Part shown: positions 15,644 to 24,254 of the stretch, piece by piece
Layout of the letters: every line of letters starts with the position of its first letter
How positions within the stretch are numbered: position 1 is the first letter of the stretch
DNA from: Rufibacter glacialis
GTDB taxonomy: Bacteria; Bacteroidota; Bacteroidia; Cytophagales; Hymenobacteraceae
Direction: 5' to 3'
Length of the DNA: 64,000 nt
Assembly (NCBI RefSeq): GCF_008271745.1
Contig: NZ_VKKZ01000020.1
Location: 744,001 to 808,000, forward strand
The notes under the pieces: generated by a model
The model's input: only the letters and a program-made list of their open reading frames with translations
Told to the model about the DNA's origin: nothing
Databases searched by the model: none
Made by a program: the position numbers and the translations under genes

Positions 15644-16633
15644 ATGCCTGGTTGTACCTACCCTTTCTCCTTCCTTATTTTCCTGTTTTTTACACTGGTA
15701 AACCAGTCTTTGATGGCCCAAGGGAAAGAAGAATCCCACTGGCCCAATGGTAACCCTAAGATCCTGGGGTTCTATGATGACAAGCATTACAAGCACCGGG
15801 AATGGAAAGAATGGTATGAGAACGGACAACTGAAAAAGGTGGAAAATTTCCATCGGGGAAGGCGCCATGGCTTGGTGACCGAATATTATGAAAATGGCCA
15901 GATGCGCTACCAGCAGCAGTACAAGGCCAGCGTTGATTTCAACGGGTCTATTATAGAGGACGGCCCCTGGGTAGAGTGGCACCCTAACGGGCAGAAAATG
16001 AAAGAAGGCACCTATTATGCCGGAGCCTACCAGGGCTTGTGGCAAGAGTGGTACGCCAATGGAAACCCCAGGAAAAAAGAGATTATCCATAACCGGCAGA
16101 AAACCGGTTTGTTCCAGGAATGGCATGAGAACGGGCAGCTTAAACGAGAGGGTACCTATGCCGAAGATAAAAAAGTTGACCAGTGGCAAGAATGGTACGA
16201 AGACGGACAACTGGTGAAAAAAGAATTCTACAACAAAGCCGGTAAACTAGAAGGACAGGTAGTTACTCATTTCCCCAATGGGCAGAAAAAAAGCGAGGGC
16301 CATTACCTTGACGGCCAGAAACTGGGCGAATGGACGGAATGGCATGACAACGGAAAACCCAGAGTAAAGGCAACGTATTCGCCCTATGGGTTAACCGGAA
16401 CCTATACAGAATGGTACCCCAACGGTATCAAGAGCCAGGCCACCACCTATCTGAATAATCTACAGCACGGGCCATGGTTGGAATGGCATGAAACCGGTAC
16501 CCCTAAAACCATTGGAGCCTTCAATAAAGGCCTCCGGGATAAAAACTGGGAGCTCTTCAATTCCGCAGGCGATAAGACTAAAATGGTAGTTTATAAAAAC
16601 GGAGTAAAGAAGAGCGAGAGCACTATCAAGTAA
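15644..16633 (+). CDS. YwqK-like MORN_2 repeat protein
   Basis: 329 residues from ATG 15644, which gives a signal peptide (PFSFLIFLFFTLVNQSLMAQ); an upstream TTG at 15623 does not. The mature protein is about eleven tandem 22-26-residue repeats of the MORN_2/YwqK type: 'EWYENGQLKK', 'EWHPNGQKMK', 'EWYANGNPRK', 'EWHENGQLKR' and so on. These repeats form an elongated beta meander. Proteins of this family are often named 'toxin-antitoxin system YwqK family antitoxin', but no toxin gene lies next to it and secretion argues against an antitoxin role. Function unknown. Confidence 0.85.
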   Translation: MPGCTYPFSFLIFLFFTLVNQSLMAQGKEESHWPNGNPKILGFYDDKHYKHREWKEWYENGQLKKVENFHRGRRHGLVTEYYENGQMRYQQQYKASVDFNGSIIEDGPWVEWHPNGQKMKEGTYYAGAYQGLWQEWYANGNPRKKEIIHNRQKTGLFQEWHENGQLKREGTYAEDKKVDQWQEWYEDGQLVKKEFYNKAGKLEGQVVTHFPNGQKKSEGHYLDGQKLGEWTEWHDNGKPRVKATYSPYGLTGTYTEWYPNGIKSQATTYLNNLQHGPWLEWHETGTPKTIGAFNKGLRDKNWELFNSAGDKTKMVVYKNGVKKSESTIK

Positions 16634-16807
16634 GAAATACTAGAGTTTTTAATAAACATAATACCTCCTGCTTTCCGCCTATTTCTGGAAAAACAGCCGC
16701 TAATCTCCTTCGTATTAAAATTTATTTGATTTTCTTGCATCTGCGCAAAAACACTGCGCAGAAGCTCCTTTGCTTTGCCAGAGTTAATCCACAAAAACAA
16801 CAAAGCT

Positions 16808-17028
16808 ATGGCAAACGCAACCTCTCCCTCACGGGCAAAGACCTTCTGGAACTAGGCTACCCGAAAGACAAAACCATGGAGTTGACCATACAGCTGTTAA
16901 CCGGCCATTTCACCGAAACACCACTGGAGGAACAACGCCAGCTGATGACGCTGTTTTTGGCGAATCCTGCCGAATACCTGACGCATGCTGGGCCCCTTCC
17001 AGTTTCTGATTTGCCGTTTATCCTGTAA
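16808..17028 (+). pseudogene. Orphan fragment resembling the N-terminus of Bacteroidota RtcB proteins
   Basis: The frame ending at 17028 contains GKRNLSLTGKDLLELGYPKD, then KTMELTIQLLTGHFTETPLE and EQRQLMTLFLANPAEYL. This matches my memory of the short N-terminal helical module of RtcB-family RNA ligases in Bacteroidota (LTGKDL..LGYPEG...). The natural ATG at 16808 is one base out of frame with it (ATGGCAAACG where ATGGGCAAACG would restore it), and no catalytic RtcB domain follows; the frame stops after about 70 codons. So it is either a truncated, frameshifted remnant or a small stand-alone protein with a non-ATG start. Confidence 0.4.
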
Positions 17029-17083
17029 AACAGAAAGGAAAGACCAAAACCTCCCTTTCCATCTATCAACTCCATTCCTCCTC

Positions 17084-19426
17084 CTACATCTTGAAAGGTT
17101 GCTCTTTCAGGAAAACCCGGTACTCCTTCACCATGCCTGAGGTGCTTTTGTCTGACCGGGGCAGATAACGGAAGCCTTTCACCGTCACGGATTCCCCTAA
17201 GTCTAGGACCAGTTGATGCGGGTGCTTTGGTTTGGCGGCGCCGTATTGGGTATGCCAGAAGGTGGATTCCTGTTGGTCGTACACCCGGTCGGCGGCATTA
17301 TTCGCGGAGGTTACCTCCTCGCTGTCGGCGTAGACCACTTTCCACTTCAGCCGCGGGATGGGATTTCCTTTTTCATCCAACAATTCCAGTTCCGCTATGG
17401 AGGTAAAGGGTTCATCAGGTTTCTGGGAGCTTAACGCTTCAAAACAGAAGTAGCGTCCGGTCACGGGTTTCCCGAAGGTCGCCTCCTGCCAGCCACTCAC
17501 CGCCGGGAAGGAGGCCGCCAGGACCGGTGTTTCCTTAGTCAAATCCAGTTCTTGGCCTTTGGCCCGGTGCAACAAGGATTCATCGGCCCGAAGCTGATCC
17601 AAAACAGGCGCTTTGAGGCCTGCCACGGTGACTGCCTCTGGCCCGTCCACGTCCAGCACCAGAATCTCGTTCTTGCCTTTCTTCAGCCATACGCCCGGGA
17701 TGAACAGGGTCTGTTGCGGCCCGATTTTCCAAAAACGGCCCAGGTTCTGCCCGTTGACCCAAACCATGCCTTTGCCCCAGGTACTTACATCCAGAAACGT
17801 ATCACCGGTTTGGTCCAGTGTGAAGGATCCTTGGTACCAGGCGGGTCCTTCTACCGTTCCTTTTTTGAACCTCGCCTTCTTCTGAAAATCATACTCCACC
17901 GGGAAGTTGTAGACCAGCCAGTTCCTGAGTTCGGTGGTGTTCTTTCCGTCAGAGACTTCTACCTTCTCGGTGATGCCTTTGCGGTCTATGATGGCTTTGC
18001 CGTAGTTTACCCGTCCGGTGGCTTCTACCAGAATATCCAGTTGGGCATCGCCCGTGAAGGCGGGCAGTTTAACAGTAGTATCGCCTCTGCGCCGGTCAAG
18101 TTTGCCAATGGGTTTGCCGTTCAAAAACACCGCTGCCCAGTCATGCACCTCGGTGATGATTAATCTTTGTCCGGCGGCCGAGGCAGGCAAGGTGGTGCGG
18201 TACAGGATGCGGCCCCAGCCCTGGTCAAAGTTCTCCATGGGCTGAATGTTTTCAGACTTGTTGGGGTTTGGCAGGTTTGCGAACAGCGCAGCGCTTTTGG
18301 TAAGGGTGAAGGTAGGAATCTCGATCACCTGTTTCGCGGCCGGGATCTCTCCCAAGGTCTCCCCTTCCTGCAGGTAGTTCTTGAGCAAGTCCCGTACCGC
18401 GAAAAACTTCTCAGTGGTGTTTCCCTGCTCGCCTACCGGGGCGTTGTAGTCATAAGAAGTGGCCATGGCCGAATAAGGGGGCGCGTTGGCGCCACCCCAC
18501 TGCCCAAAAGAAGTCCCGCCATGGGCCATGTACAGGCTGAAGGAGATTTTGCGGTCCATCATGTCTTTGAGGCTGCCTATAAAGCTGCTCACCGAGCGGG
18601 TTTCATGCGGGCGCCCCCAATGGTCAAACCACCCCGACCAGTACTCGCTGCACATGAGCGGGGAGGTGGGGTACGCTTGCTGAAACGCCTTGAAACTGTT
18701 GTCTATGTTGGTACCGGCCCCGAAGTTGAGCGTGGTGGCCACGCCGTCCAACTGGTACTTGTTGAAGTTAGAGGGCCAGTCGCACCGGAAGAGTTGCACC
18801 TTGTCAAACCCAGCTTCGCGCACGGCATCGCGGGTAGCTTCCATGTAGGCCTGCTCACTGCCGAAGGTGGCATATTCATTCTCCACCTGCACCATGATGA
18901 TGTTGCCGCCGTTCTGGATCTGCAGGGGCGCCAACTGCTGGGCGGCCTCTTTCAGGAACAACTTGGTCCGGTCCATGAAATAAGGGTCTTGGAGCGTTCG
19001 CACCTGAGCGTCCTTCTTTTTCAGGAGCCACCAGGGCAGACCGCCCATGTCCCATTCGGCGCACACGTAAGGGCCGGGCCTTACAATGCAGTACATGCCG
19101 TTCTTCTGCGCCAGCCGCACAAATTCCGCTACATCGTTCTGGCCTTTGAAGTCAAACACCCCTGGTTGCTGCTCATGCAGGTTCCAGAACAGGTAAATAC
19201 AGATGGTATTCATGCCCATGGCCTTGCTCAGTTGGATGCGGTGCTCCCAGTACTCCCGCGGAATACGCGGGTAATGCAGTTCCGCGGCCCTGATCACGAA
19301 AGGTTTGCCGTTGAGCAGGAACTCCTTGTTCCCGAGGGTAAAGTCGCCGGGCTTCTCGCCCAGTTTCTGCGCGTGCCCGGTGAGGCTGAGCAGTAAGAGG
19401 AGCGTTACAAAATATAGACGTAGCAT
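17084..19426 (-). CDS. GH35 beta-galactosidase
   Basis: 780 residues with a Sec signal (MLRLYFVTLLLLLSLTGHAQ). The (beta/alpha)8 domain (about 30-360) has GH35 signatures: IRAAELHYPRIPREYW, RPGPYVCAEWDMGGLPWW, the acid/base Glu184 in VENEYATFG and the nucleophile Glu261 in CSEYWSGWFDHWG. Galactose-binding-like beta-sandwich domains follow, and the last ~130 residues look like an F5/8 type C (CBM32-like) module. It releases terminal beta-galactose from plant or algal polysaccharides in the periplasm. Upstream, divergent, lies the outer-membrane barrel gene, and further polysaccharide genes follow from 23200. Confidence 0.93.
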   Translation of the reverse strand: MLRLYFVTLLLLLSLTGHAQKLGEKPGDFTLGNKEFLLNGKPFVIRAAELHYPRIPREYWEHRIQLSKAMGMNTICIYLFWNLHEQQPGVFDFKGQNDVAEFVRLAQKNGMYCIVRPGPYVCAEWDMGGLPWWLLKKKDAQVRTLQDPYFMDRTKLFLKEAAQQLAPLQIQNGGNIIMVQVENEYATFGSEQAYMEATRDAVREAGFDKVQLFRCDWPSNFNKYQLDGVATTLNFGAGTNIDNSFKAFQQAYPTSPLMCSEYWSGWFDHWGRPHETRSVSSFIGSLKDMMDRKISFSLYMAHGGTSFGQWGGANAPPYSAMATSYDYNAPVGEQGNTTEKFFAVRDLLKNYLQEGETLGEIPAAKQVIEIPTFTLTKSAALFANLPNPNKSENIQPMENFDQGWGRILYRTTLPASAAGQRLIITEVHDWAAVFLNGKPIGKLDRRRGDTTVKLPAFTGDAQLDILVEATGRVNYGKAIIDRKGITEKVEVSDGKNTTELRNWLVYNFPVEYDFQKKARFKKGTVEGPAWYQGSFTLDQTGDTFLDVSTWGKGMVWVNGQNLGRFWKIGPQQTLFIPGVWLKKGKNEILVLDVDGPEAVTVAGLKAPVLDQLRADESLLHRAKGQELDLTKETPVLAASFPAVSGWQEATFGKPVTGRYFCFEALSSQKPDEPFTSIAELELLDEKGNPIPRLKWKVVYADSEEVTSANNAADRVYDQQESTFWHTQYGAAKPKHPHQLVLDLGESVTVKGFRYLPRSDKSTSGMVKEYRVFLKEQPFKM

Positions 19427-19566
19427 AAAAAGAGGTAGTACTGGCCAGGAGTTAAAATAAAGAAAAATTGAAGAGGCAATCTCTTGCGTTTTCCATCAAT
19501 AAGCAGAGGAAGGACTAGTCTGTTTTTGGACAGCTATGTCCTTATTTTTTGTTTCACCACTTCTGA

Positions 19567-19599
19567 TTTAGGGCCGGTTCCTTAAAAACAGGCTCCAAA
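19567..19599. repeat. Dispersed hairpin family, copy a
   Basis: TTTAGGGCCGG, an 11-nt loop (TTCCTTAAAAA) and CAGGCTCCAAA form an imperfect stem with G:U pairs. Stem and loop layout match copies at 23159, 24141, 26403 and 36460. It lies in the 338-bp gap between the divergent GH35 and barrel genes; apart from it nothing definite was seen in that gap. Confidence 0.4.
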
Positions 19600-19764
19600 C
19601 AGGAGGAGACGTGCTTTCTTCTCAGCTAGCCAAGCCTGACAGATAAGATAACCACCGTTTAGCACCATGTAAGGGTAGAGGAAAATAAATTAACAGAATT
19701 ACAATATATAAAATAAACTATTGGCAGATTTTCATGTCAAAGAACAAAATCACCTCTGCCTGGC

Positions 19765-22641
19765 ATGAAAACACATCTCCTCGTTCTCCTATTCTTCTTC
19801 TGTGGTACTGCCTACGTTCAGGCCCAGGGCGCTAAAGTTACCGGCAGCGTCTACAGCGCCCATTACAAAGAAACCCTCCCGGGGGCCAGCGTGCAGCTGA
19901 TCAGACTACCAGATTCTGTGAGGACTATCGTGTCTACCGACAAGGATGGCCAGTTCCATTTCCCGGGGGTGAACCCAGGCGCCTATTCGCTTCAGGTCAA
20001 CTTCATCGGGCACAAACCTTACATAAGACCGATACAGGTGCAGAACACGGCCTTGGACCTGGGGCAGCTTACCGTAGAGGAGGCTTCTACCTTGCTGAAG
20101 GAGATTGAGATAGTAGGCAAAATACCGCTGGGTACGCAGAAAGGAGATACCACGGTCTTCAACGCCGGCGCCTTCAAGGTTGCCGCTGATGCCAGTGCCG
20201 AGGATCTGGTGACCAAGCTGCCCGGGGTGACCGTGGTAGACGGCAAAGTGCAGGCGCAGGGCGAAGAGGTGCGGCAGGTGCTGGTAGACGGAAAACGTTT
20301 TTTTGGGGAAGATGCCAATACCGCCCTCCGGAACCTTCCTGCCGAGGTGATTGAGAACATTGAGATCTTTGACAAGAAGAGCGACCAGGCCGAGTTCAGT
20401 GGTTTTGACGATGGTAACCGCGCCAAGACCCTCAACATCGTGACCAAGAAAAACCGGCGGCAGGGCCAGTTTGGGAAAGTATCTGTGGGCGTGGGCCCAG
20501 CGGAGAAATACATGGCCGGCACCAGCCTGAACATCTTCAAAGGCGACCGGCGCTTCACCATCAATGGGCTCACCAACAACATAAACCTGCAGGATTTCTC
20601 GGTGGGTGAAGCGCCCGGAGGCGGCATGAGAGGACGCCGGAACATGGGTGGCGGCGGTGGCGCTGGCGGCGGAAGCGGCATTTCCACCACCAATAATTTC
20701 GGGCTGAACTACTCAGATTTCTGGGGGCAGAAGATAGAGGTAAGCGGTAATTACAATTACAACAACACCAAGAACGAGAACAACCGGCTCGTGTACCGCG
20801 ATTACCAAATCTCCCGGTTCTTTGACCAGCAGAATGCAGACGAAAGCTATTCAGCCAACCGCAACGAAAACCATCAGTTCAATTTCAGGCTGGATTACAA
20901 AATCAACGACCGAAACCGGCTTTTGATCACCCCCCGGTTCTCTATCCAGAAAAACAGCACCGCCTCCAACACCATTGGGCAATCTATCTTTGACGCCGAT
21001 TCCACGAATGAATCGTATGACGCGACTACCTTAACCACCACAGATAACGTTACTGACGCCGACAATTACTCGTACAACCTGGGTAATGATATCAATTTCA
21101 GCCATCGGTTCAACAAGCCGGGGCGTACCTTTTCCATTAACCTGAACACGGGGTACAACGTCAACAACGGCGACACCTACCGCATAACCAACGTAGAAGA
21201 CTTCATTCGGCCAAGCAGAAGCATTTACCTGAACCAATTGATCAAAGCCAACAGAGACGGATTCAATTGGCGCGGAAGCGTTGCCCTGGGCGAGAAAGTG
21301 GGGGAAAAGGCCCGGGTACAGGCCGAGTACAACATCAGCAACCGGATAGAAGACTCGGAACGGCTGGCCTATGATTTTGGCGAAGGCGAGTACACCGACT
21401 TTAACGCCCGCCTGAGTAACTCCTTTGAAAGTGATTACCTGGCCCAACAGGCCAAAACCAGCTACCAGTACAATACAGACAAAGTACGGGTACAGGTAGA
21501 GGCCCAATACCAGGTAGCGAACCTGCAGAACGAGCAGGAGTTCCCCACCCCGTATCAGGTAAACCGCACGTTCCACAACCTGCTGCCTAACGCCCAATTT
21601 GAATACAAGTTCACCAAGACCAAGAACCTGCAGGTGGATTACCGCACCAACACCAATGCGCCCGGCGTCACCCAGCTGCAGGAAGTGATAGACAATACCA
21701 ACCCGCTCCGGTTCCGGACAGGGAATTCAGGATTGGTGCAGGCGTATCAAAACTCCGTGAACGTACGCTACCGGTCCTTCAACACCGAGAACAACCACGT
21801 TTTCACCTTCTTCGTGAATGCGGCCCAAACGAATGACTACATCACCAACAGCACTTTAGAACTAACCGAGAAGGATGAGGAGTGGCTCGGCTTTGAACCA
21901 AGCGTAGGCGCCCAGTTCATCAGGCCGGTCAACCTGGACGGTAACTGGAATGCCCGCTCTTTTGTAAGCTATGGCCAACCCCTCAACCTCCTCAAGTCAA
22001 ACATCAACTTCCACGGGTCTGTAGGGTACAACAAAACGCCAGGGCTGTTCAACAAGGAGCTGTTTTTCTCCACCTCTACCAACTATGGGCTAGGCGCCTC
22101 TCTCAGCAGTAACATCAGTGAGAACATAGACTTCAACCTTTCTTCCAACGCCAGCTACAACGTTATCAGCACTACCCTGAAGCGCTCCCAGAACACTAGC
22201 AACAACAACTTCTTCAACCAGTCCACGCACCTGCGGGCAAACATTCGGTTCTGGAAAGGTCTGGTGTACCGCACTGAACTTAGCCACCAACTCAATTCAG
22301 GGCTGTCCAGCAACCTGGGCAACACCTCCTTCACGCTCCTGAACATGAGCCTCAGCAAGAAAGTGTTCAAAAGCCAGAAGGGCGAAGTCAGCCTGAGCGT
22401 GAATGACCTGCTAGGGCAGAACATCAGCGTGCAGCGCACCCAAACCGATGCCTACATACAGGACGTGCAGACCTCGGTGCTGCAGCGCTTCGCCATGCTT
22501 ACCTTCTCCTATAACATCCGCTCCTTCACCGGTGCCGCTCCCGGTGAGAGAGGTCCCGGCCAGAGAATGCCAGGTGAAAGAGGAACCATGCGCCCCGGCG
22601 GACAAGGAGGAATGGGCGGAGGCAGGAACCGTAACCAATAA
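19765..22641 (+). CDS. Outer-membrane beta-barrel protein with carboxypeptidase-regulatory-like domain
   Basis: 958 residues with a signal peptide (LLVLLFFFCGTAYVQAQ). A CarboxypepD_reg-like domain (about 22-105) is followed by a TonB-plug-like region (about 115-225; DLVTKLPGVTVVDGKVQAQG, VLVDGKRFFGED, TLNIVTKK) and a long barrel of alternating strands (OMP_b-brl_3/TonB-dependent type). Gly-rich stretches occur at about 286-308 and at the C-terminus. No SusD partner is adjacent, so this is not a classical SusC; it may be a stand-alone transporter or assembly factor. Divergent from the GH35 gene. Confidence 0.85.
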   Translation: MKTHLLVLLFFFCGTAYVQAQGAKVTGSVYSAHYKETLPGASVQLIRLPDSVRTIVSTDKDGQFHFPGVNPGAYSLQVNFIGHKPYIRPIQVQNTALDLGQLTVEEASTLLKEIEIVGKIPLGTQKGDTTVFNAGAFKVAADASAEDLVTKLPGVTVVDGKVQAQGEEVRQVLVDGKRFFGEDANTALRNLPAEVIENIEIFDKKSDQAEFSGFDDGNRAKTLNIVTKKNRRQGQFGKVSVGVGPAEKYMAGTSLNIFKGDRRFTINGLTNNINLQDFSVGEAPGGGMRGRRNMGGGGGAGGGSGISTTNNFGLNYSDFWGQKIEVSGNYNYNNTKNENNRLVYRDYQISRFFDQQNADESYSANRNENHQFNFRLDYKINDRNRLLITPRFSIQKNSTASNTIGQSIFDADSTNESYDATTLTTTDNVTDADNYSYNLGNDINFSHRFNKPGRTFSINLNTGYNVNNGDTYRITNVEDFIRPSRSIYLNQLIKANRDGFNWRGSVALGEKVGEKARVQAEYNISNRIEDSERLAYDFGEGEYTDFNARLSNSFESDYLAQQAKTSYQYNTDKVRVQVEAQYQVANLQNEQEFPTPYQVNRTFHNLLPNAQFEYKFTKTKNLQVDYRTNTNAPGVTQLQEVIDNTNPLRFRTGNSGLVQAYQNSVNVRYRSFNTENNHVFTFFVNAAQTNDYITNSTLELTEKDEEWLGFEPSVGAQFIRPVNLDGNWNARSFVSYGQPLNLLKSNINFHGSVGYNKTPGLFNKELFFSTSTNYGLGASLSSNISENIDFNLSSNASYNVISTTLKRSQNTSNNNFFNQSTHLRANIRFWKGLVYRTELSHQLNSGLSSNLGNTSFTLLNMSLSKKVFKSQKGEVSLSVNDLLGQNISVQRTQTDAYIQDVQTSVLQRFAMLTFSYNIRSFTGAAPGERGPGQRMPGERGTMRPGGQGGMGGGRNRNQ

Positions 22642-22729
22642 GTACAGATCCTTTTACCTGCTGCCTTACACTTGACTTCGGACTAGTTTAGTAAATCAGG
22701 AAGATAGAGCATCTGATCCAGCCGTCTTA

Positions 22730-22792
22730 CCTCGTTACAGTGTACCGAGGCTACATATCCGGGTTCTGTAGCGACGTTACACTGTAACGTCG
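22730..22792. promoter_or_regulatory. Two adjacent related palindromes (GTTACA/TGTAAC type)
   Basis: 22730-22750 reads CCTCG-T-TAC-AGT-GTA-C-CGAGG, a nearly perfect palindrome. 22772-22792 reads CGACGTTAC-ACT-GTAACGTCG, a perfect 9-bp palindrome with a 3-nt centre. Their centres are about 42 nt (four helical turns) apart and share CGTTACA(G/C)TGTA. This looks like a pair of binding sites for a dimeric regulator, though they are not next to a start codon. Confidence 0.4.
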
Positions 22793-22916
22793 TACGCATG
22801 GCCGCTTAGACAAGGAGTAATGGCAGGAACACCGGCAATCCTAACCAGAGCCGCCTGGCTTATTGGTGAAAATCCACAGTAGGGCAATTCTTTATTATTT
22901 TTTACAGAACAGGTCC

Positions 22917-22994
22917 ATCATCACAAAAGCCACTCAGGGTAATCAAGCAAAGATCTTCTTCTGCAAGATTACCCTGAGTGGCTTTTGTGATGAT
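22917..22994. repeat. 28-bp perfect inverted repeat
   Basis: 22917-22944 is the exact reverse complement of 22967-22994, with a 22-nt loop (22945-22966). Pairing stops abruptly at both ends. There is no T tract, so it is not a standard terminator. Such perfect long arms point to a recent origin (an inverted duplication or the ends of a small mobile element) or to selection for a hairpin. The rest of the 22642-23199 gap has no gene. Confidence 0.7.
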
Positions 22995-23158
22995 TGGCTT
23001 TACTGGTATTCCGGGCGTGACAGCGGCGAAGGTTGATCTACGCCAACTGACTTCTATTTTGGGCTCATTTTCAAGAAAATGGCTTGAAAACAAACTTCAG
23101 TGATGGGCTCTGAAGCACAGCAACCTCCCGGCCTGGCCAGAGCGCAAACCTATTCCTT

Positions 23159-23193
23159 GTTTTTAGGCTATTTTTAGAATTCAGGCCTGAAAC
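23159..23193 (-). terminator. Dispersed hairpin family, copy b, downstream of the DUF1080 gene
   Basis: GTTTTTAGGCT, a loop of about 13 nt (ATTTTTAGAATTC) and AGGCCTGAAAC form a stem with one or two mismatches, 7 nt after the minus-strand stop at 23200. Position fits a transcription terminator of that gene. Confidence 0.4.
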
Positions 23194-23199
23194 AACTCA

Positions 23200-24024
23200 C
23201 TAGTTTAGTTTCTTGATTCGGATGTCTTTGAATTCAATGCCCTGGCCTTCGCTCTGCAGGCCTATGTAGCCTTGGGTCAGAGGCTTTCCGTCCTGCTTTA
23301 CGGCCGGGTCATAGTTGTTGGTGACGCCCCCTCCTATCTGCGGACGGGTGTATTGCAAAACGGTATCGCCATTTATCACATGCGTGACCAGGGAATCGCC
23401 TAAGACGATCAATTCGGCCTTTACCCACTGGTTCCACTCAAAAGTAGGGGCAGATGAATTGATACAATGCCGGGGATCAATTTTGCCTTCGTACACTACA
23501 TCGGTGCCCGGGGAGCACATGTTCCCGGTTGGGCGGGGTTTGCCATCTCCTGCCCCAGCCAGCAGCTGGAACTCCACCGAGATAGGCCAATCCTGCTCTT
23601 TCAGAATGGATTGCGGGCTTTGGGAATGGAACATGATGCCGCTGTTTCTATACGTGTAGCTAGGGGCATCTTTCAGCCATTGGTCGGTGAAGCGGTACTC
23701 CCATTTCAGGTGGAAGGAAGAGAAAGGCTCTTTGTAAAACAAGTGCCCATACCGGTTGTCAAAGGTCTGGTAATCGTCATAGTTCACCTGCAGGAGCCCA
23801 TCTTTCACCCGGAAGGTTTGGGCATAGTTATCGCCCACCTCATGGTGGTGGATCTTCACTACCCAGTTCTCCAGGTTCTTGCCATTGAAAAGGGATTTCC
23901 ACTCCTTTTCCCGCTCGCTCTTTTCCTTCAGGGAAGTGGGGGAACAGGAGGAGATGATCAGCCACATGAGGGAAGGCCACAGGACAGCCTTGAAGGAGGT
24001 ACGTCTTGTTTTCCGGTGCATCAT
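23200..24024 (-). CDS. DUF1080 (3-keto-disaccharide hydrolase fold) lipoprotein
   Basis: About 274 residues from ATG 24024. This start is preferred because a -7 element lies at 24068-24061, upstream of it and over the more distal ATG at 24063. Lipoprotein signal with lipobox ISSC. The rest is one concanavalin-like DUF1080 domain: WKSLFNGKNLENW at its start, YRNSGIMFHSQSP, ISVEFQLLAG and GYIGLQSEGQGIEFKDIRIK at its end. Members of PF06439 act on 3-keto-glycosides or bind sugars in the periplasm. It lies among polysaccharide genes and probably helps late steps of sugar breakdown. Specific activity unknown. Confidence 0.88.
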   Translation of the reverse strand: MMHRKTRRTSFKAVLWPSLMWLIISSCSPTSLKEKSEREKEWKSLFNGKNLENWVVKIHHHEVGDNYAQTFRVKDGLLQVNYDDYQTFDNRYGHLFYKEPFSSFHLKWEYRFTDQWLKDAPSYTYRNSGIMFHSQSPQSILKEQDWPISVEFQLLAGAGDGKPRPTGNMCSPGTDVVYEGKIDPRHCINSSAPTFEWNQWVKAELIVLGDSLVTHVINGDTVLQYTRPQIGGGVTNNYDPAVKQDGKPLTQGYIGLQSEGQGIEFKDIRIKKLN

Positions 24025-24060
24025 TTTCAGACTTTTAGGGTTCCAAGCCTTTCGGCTTTG

Positions 24061-24068
24061 CAAACATA
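24061..24068 (-). promoter_or_regulatory. -7 element (TATGTTTG) for the DUF1080 gene
   Basis: On the minus strand 24068-24061 reads TATGTTTG, matching TAnnTTTG. It sits 37 nt upstream of the ATG at 24024, giving a leader of about 30 nt. No clear -33 box seen. Confidence 0.35.
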
Positions 24069-24140
24069 CATAGAAGCTGCTTAGGTTTTCCCTTTCCTAT
24101 AGGCCCCAAATCCCGATTATGCTCTTTGGGTTAGAGCAAG

Positions 24141-24182
24141 TCTGTTTCTGGCAGTTTTTCCCAAAAACAACCTAAAAACAGA
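24141..24182. repeat. Dispersed hairpin family, copy c
   Basis: TCTGTTTCTGG and CCTAAAAACAGA form the arms of an imperfect hairpin with an AT-rich loop that includes TTTTTCCCAAAAA. It lies 73 nt downstream of the stop of the minus-strand gene that ends at 24255. Least regular of the five copies. Confidence 0.3.
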
Positions 24183-24254
24183 TGCTTATATAGAGGGGCT
24201 TGCTTCTGGCAAAAGGCGGTAAATCAGGCTCAAGACAGAATATTCCTCTGGTCC

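Noticed and set aside
15644-16633. Reading the YwqK-repeat protein as part of a toxin-antitoxin pair
   Set aside because: It has a secretion signal and no toxin gene beside it, so the family name alone is not enough.
18167-19396. Long plus-strand open frame (409 codons) opposite the GH35 gene
   Set aside because: It is the antisense of a GC-rich, well-supported GH35 gene and its translation has no family features.
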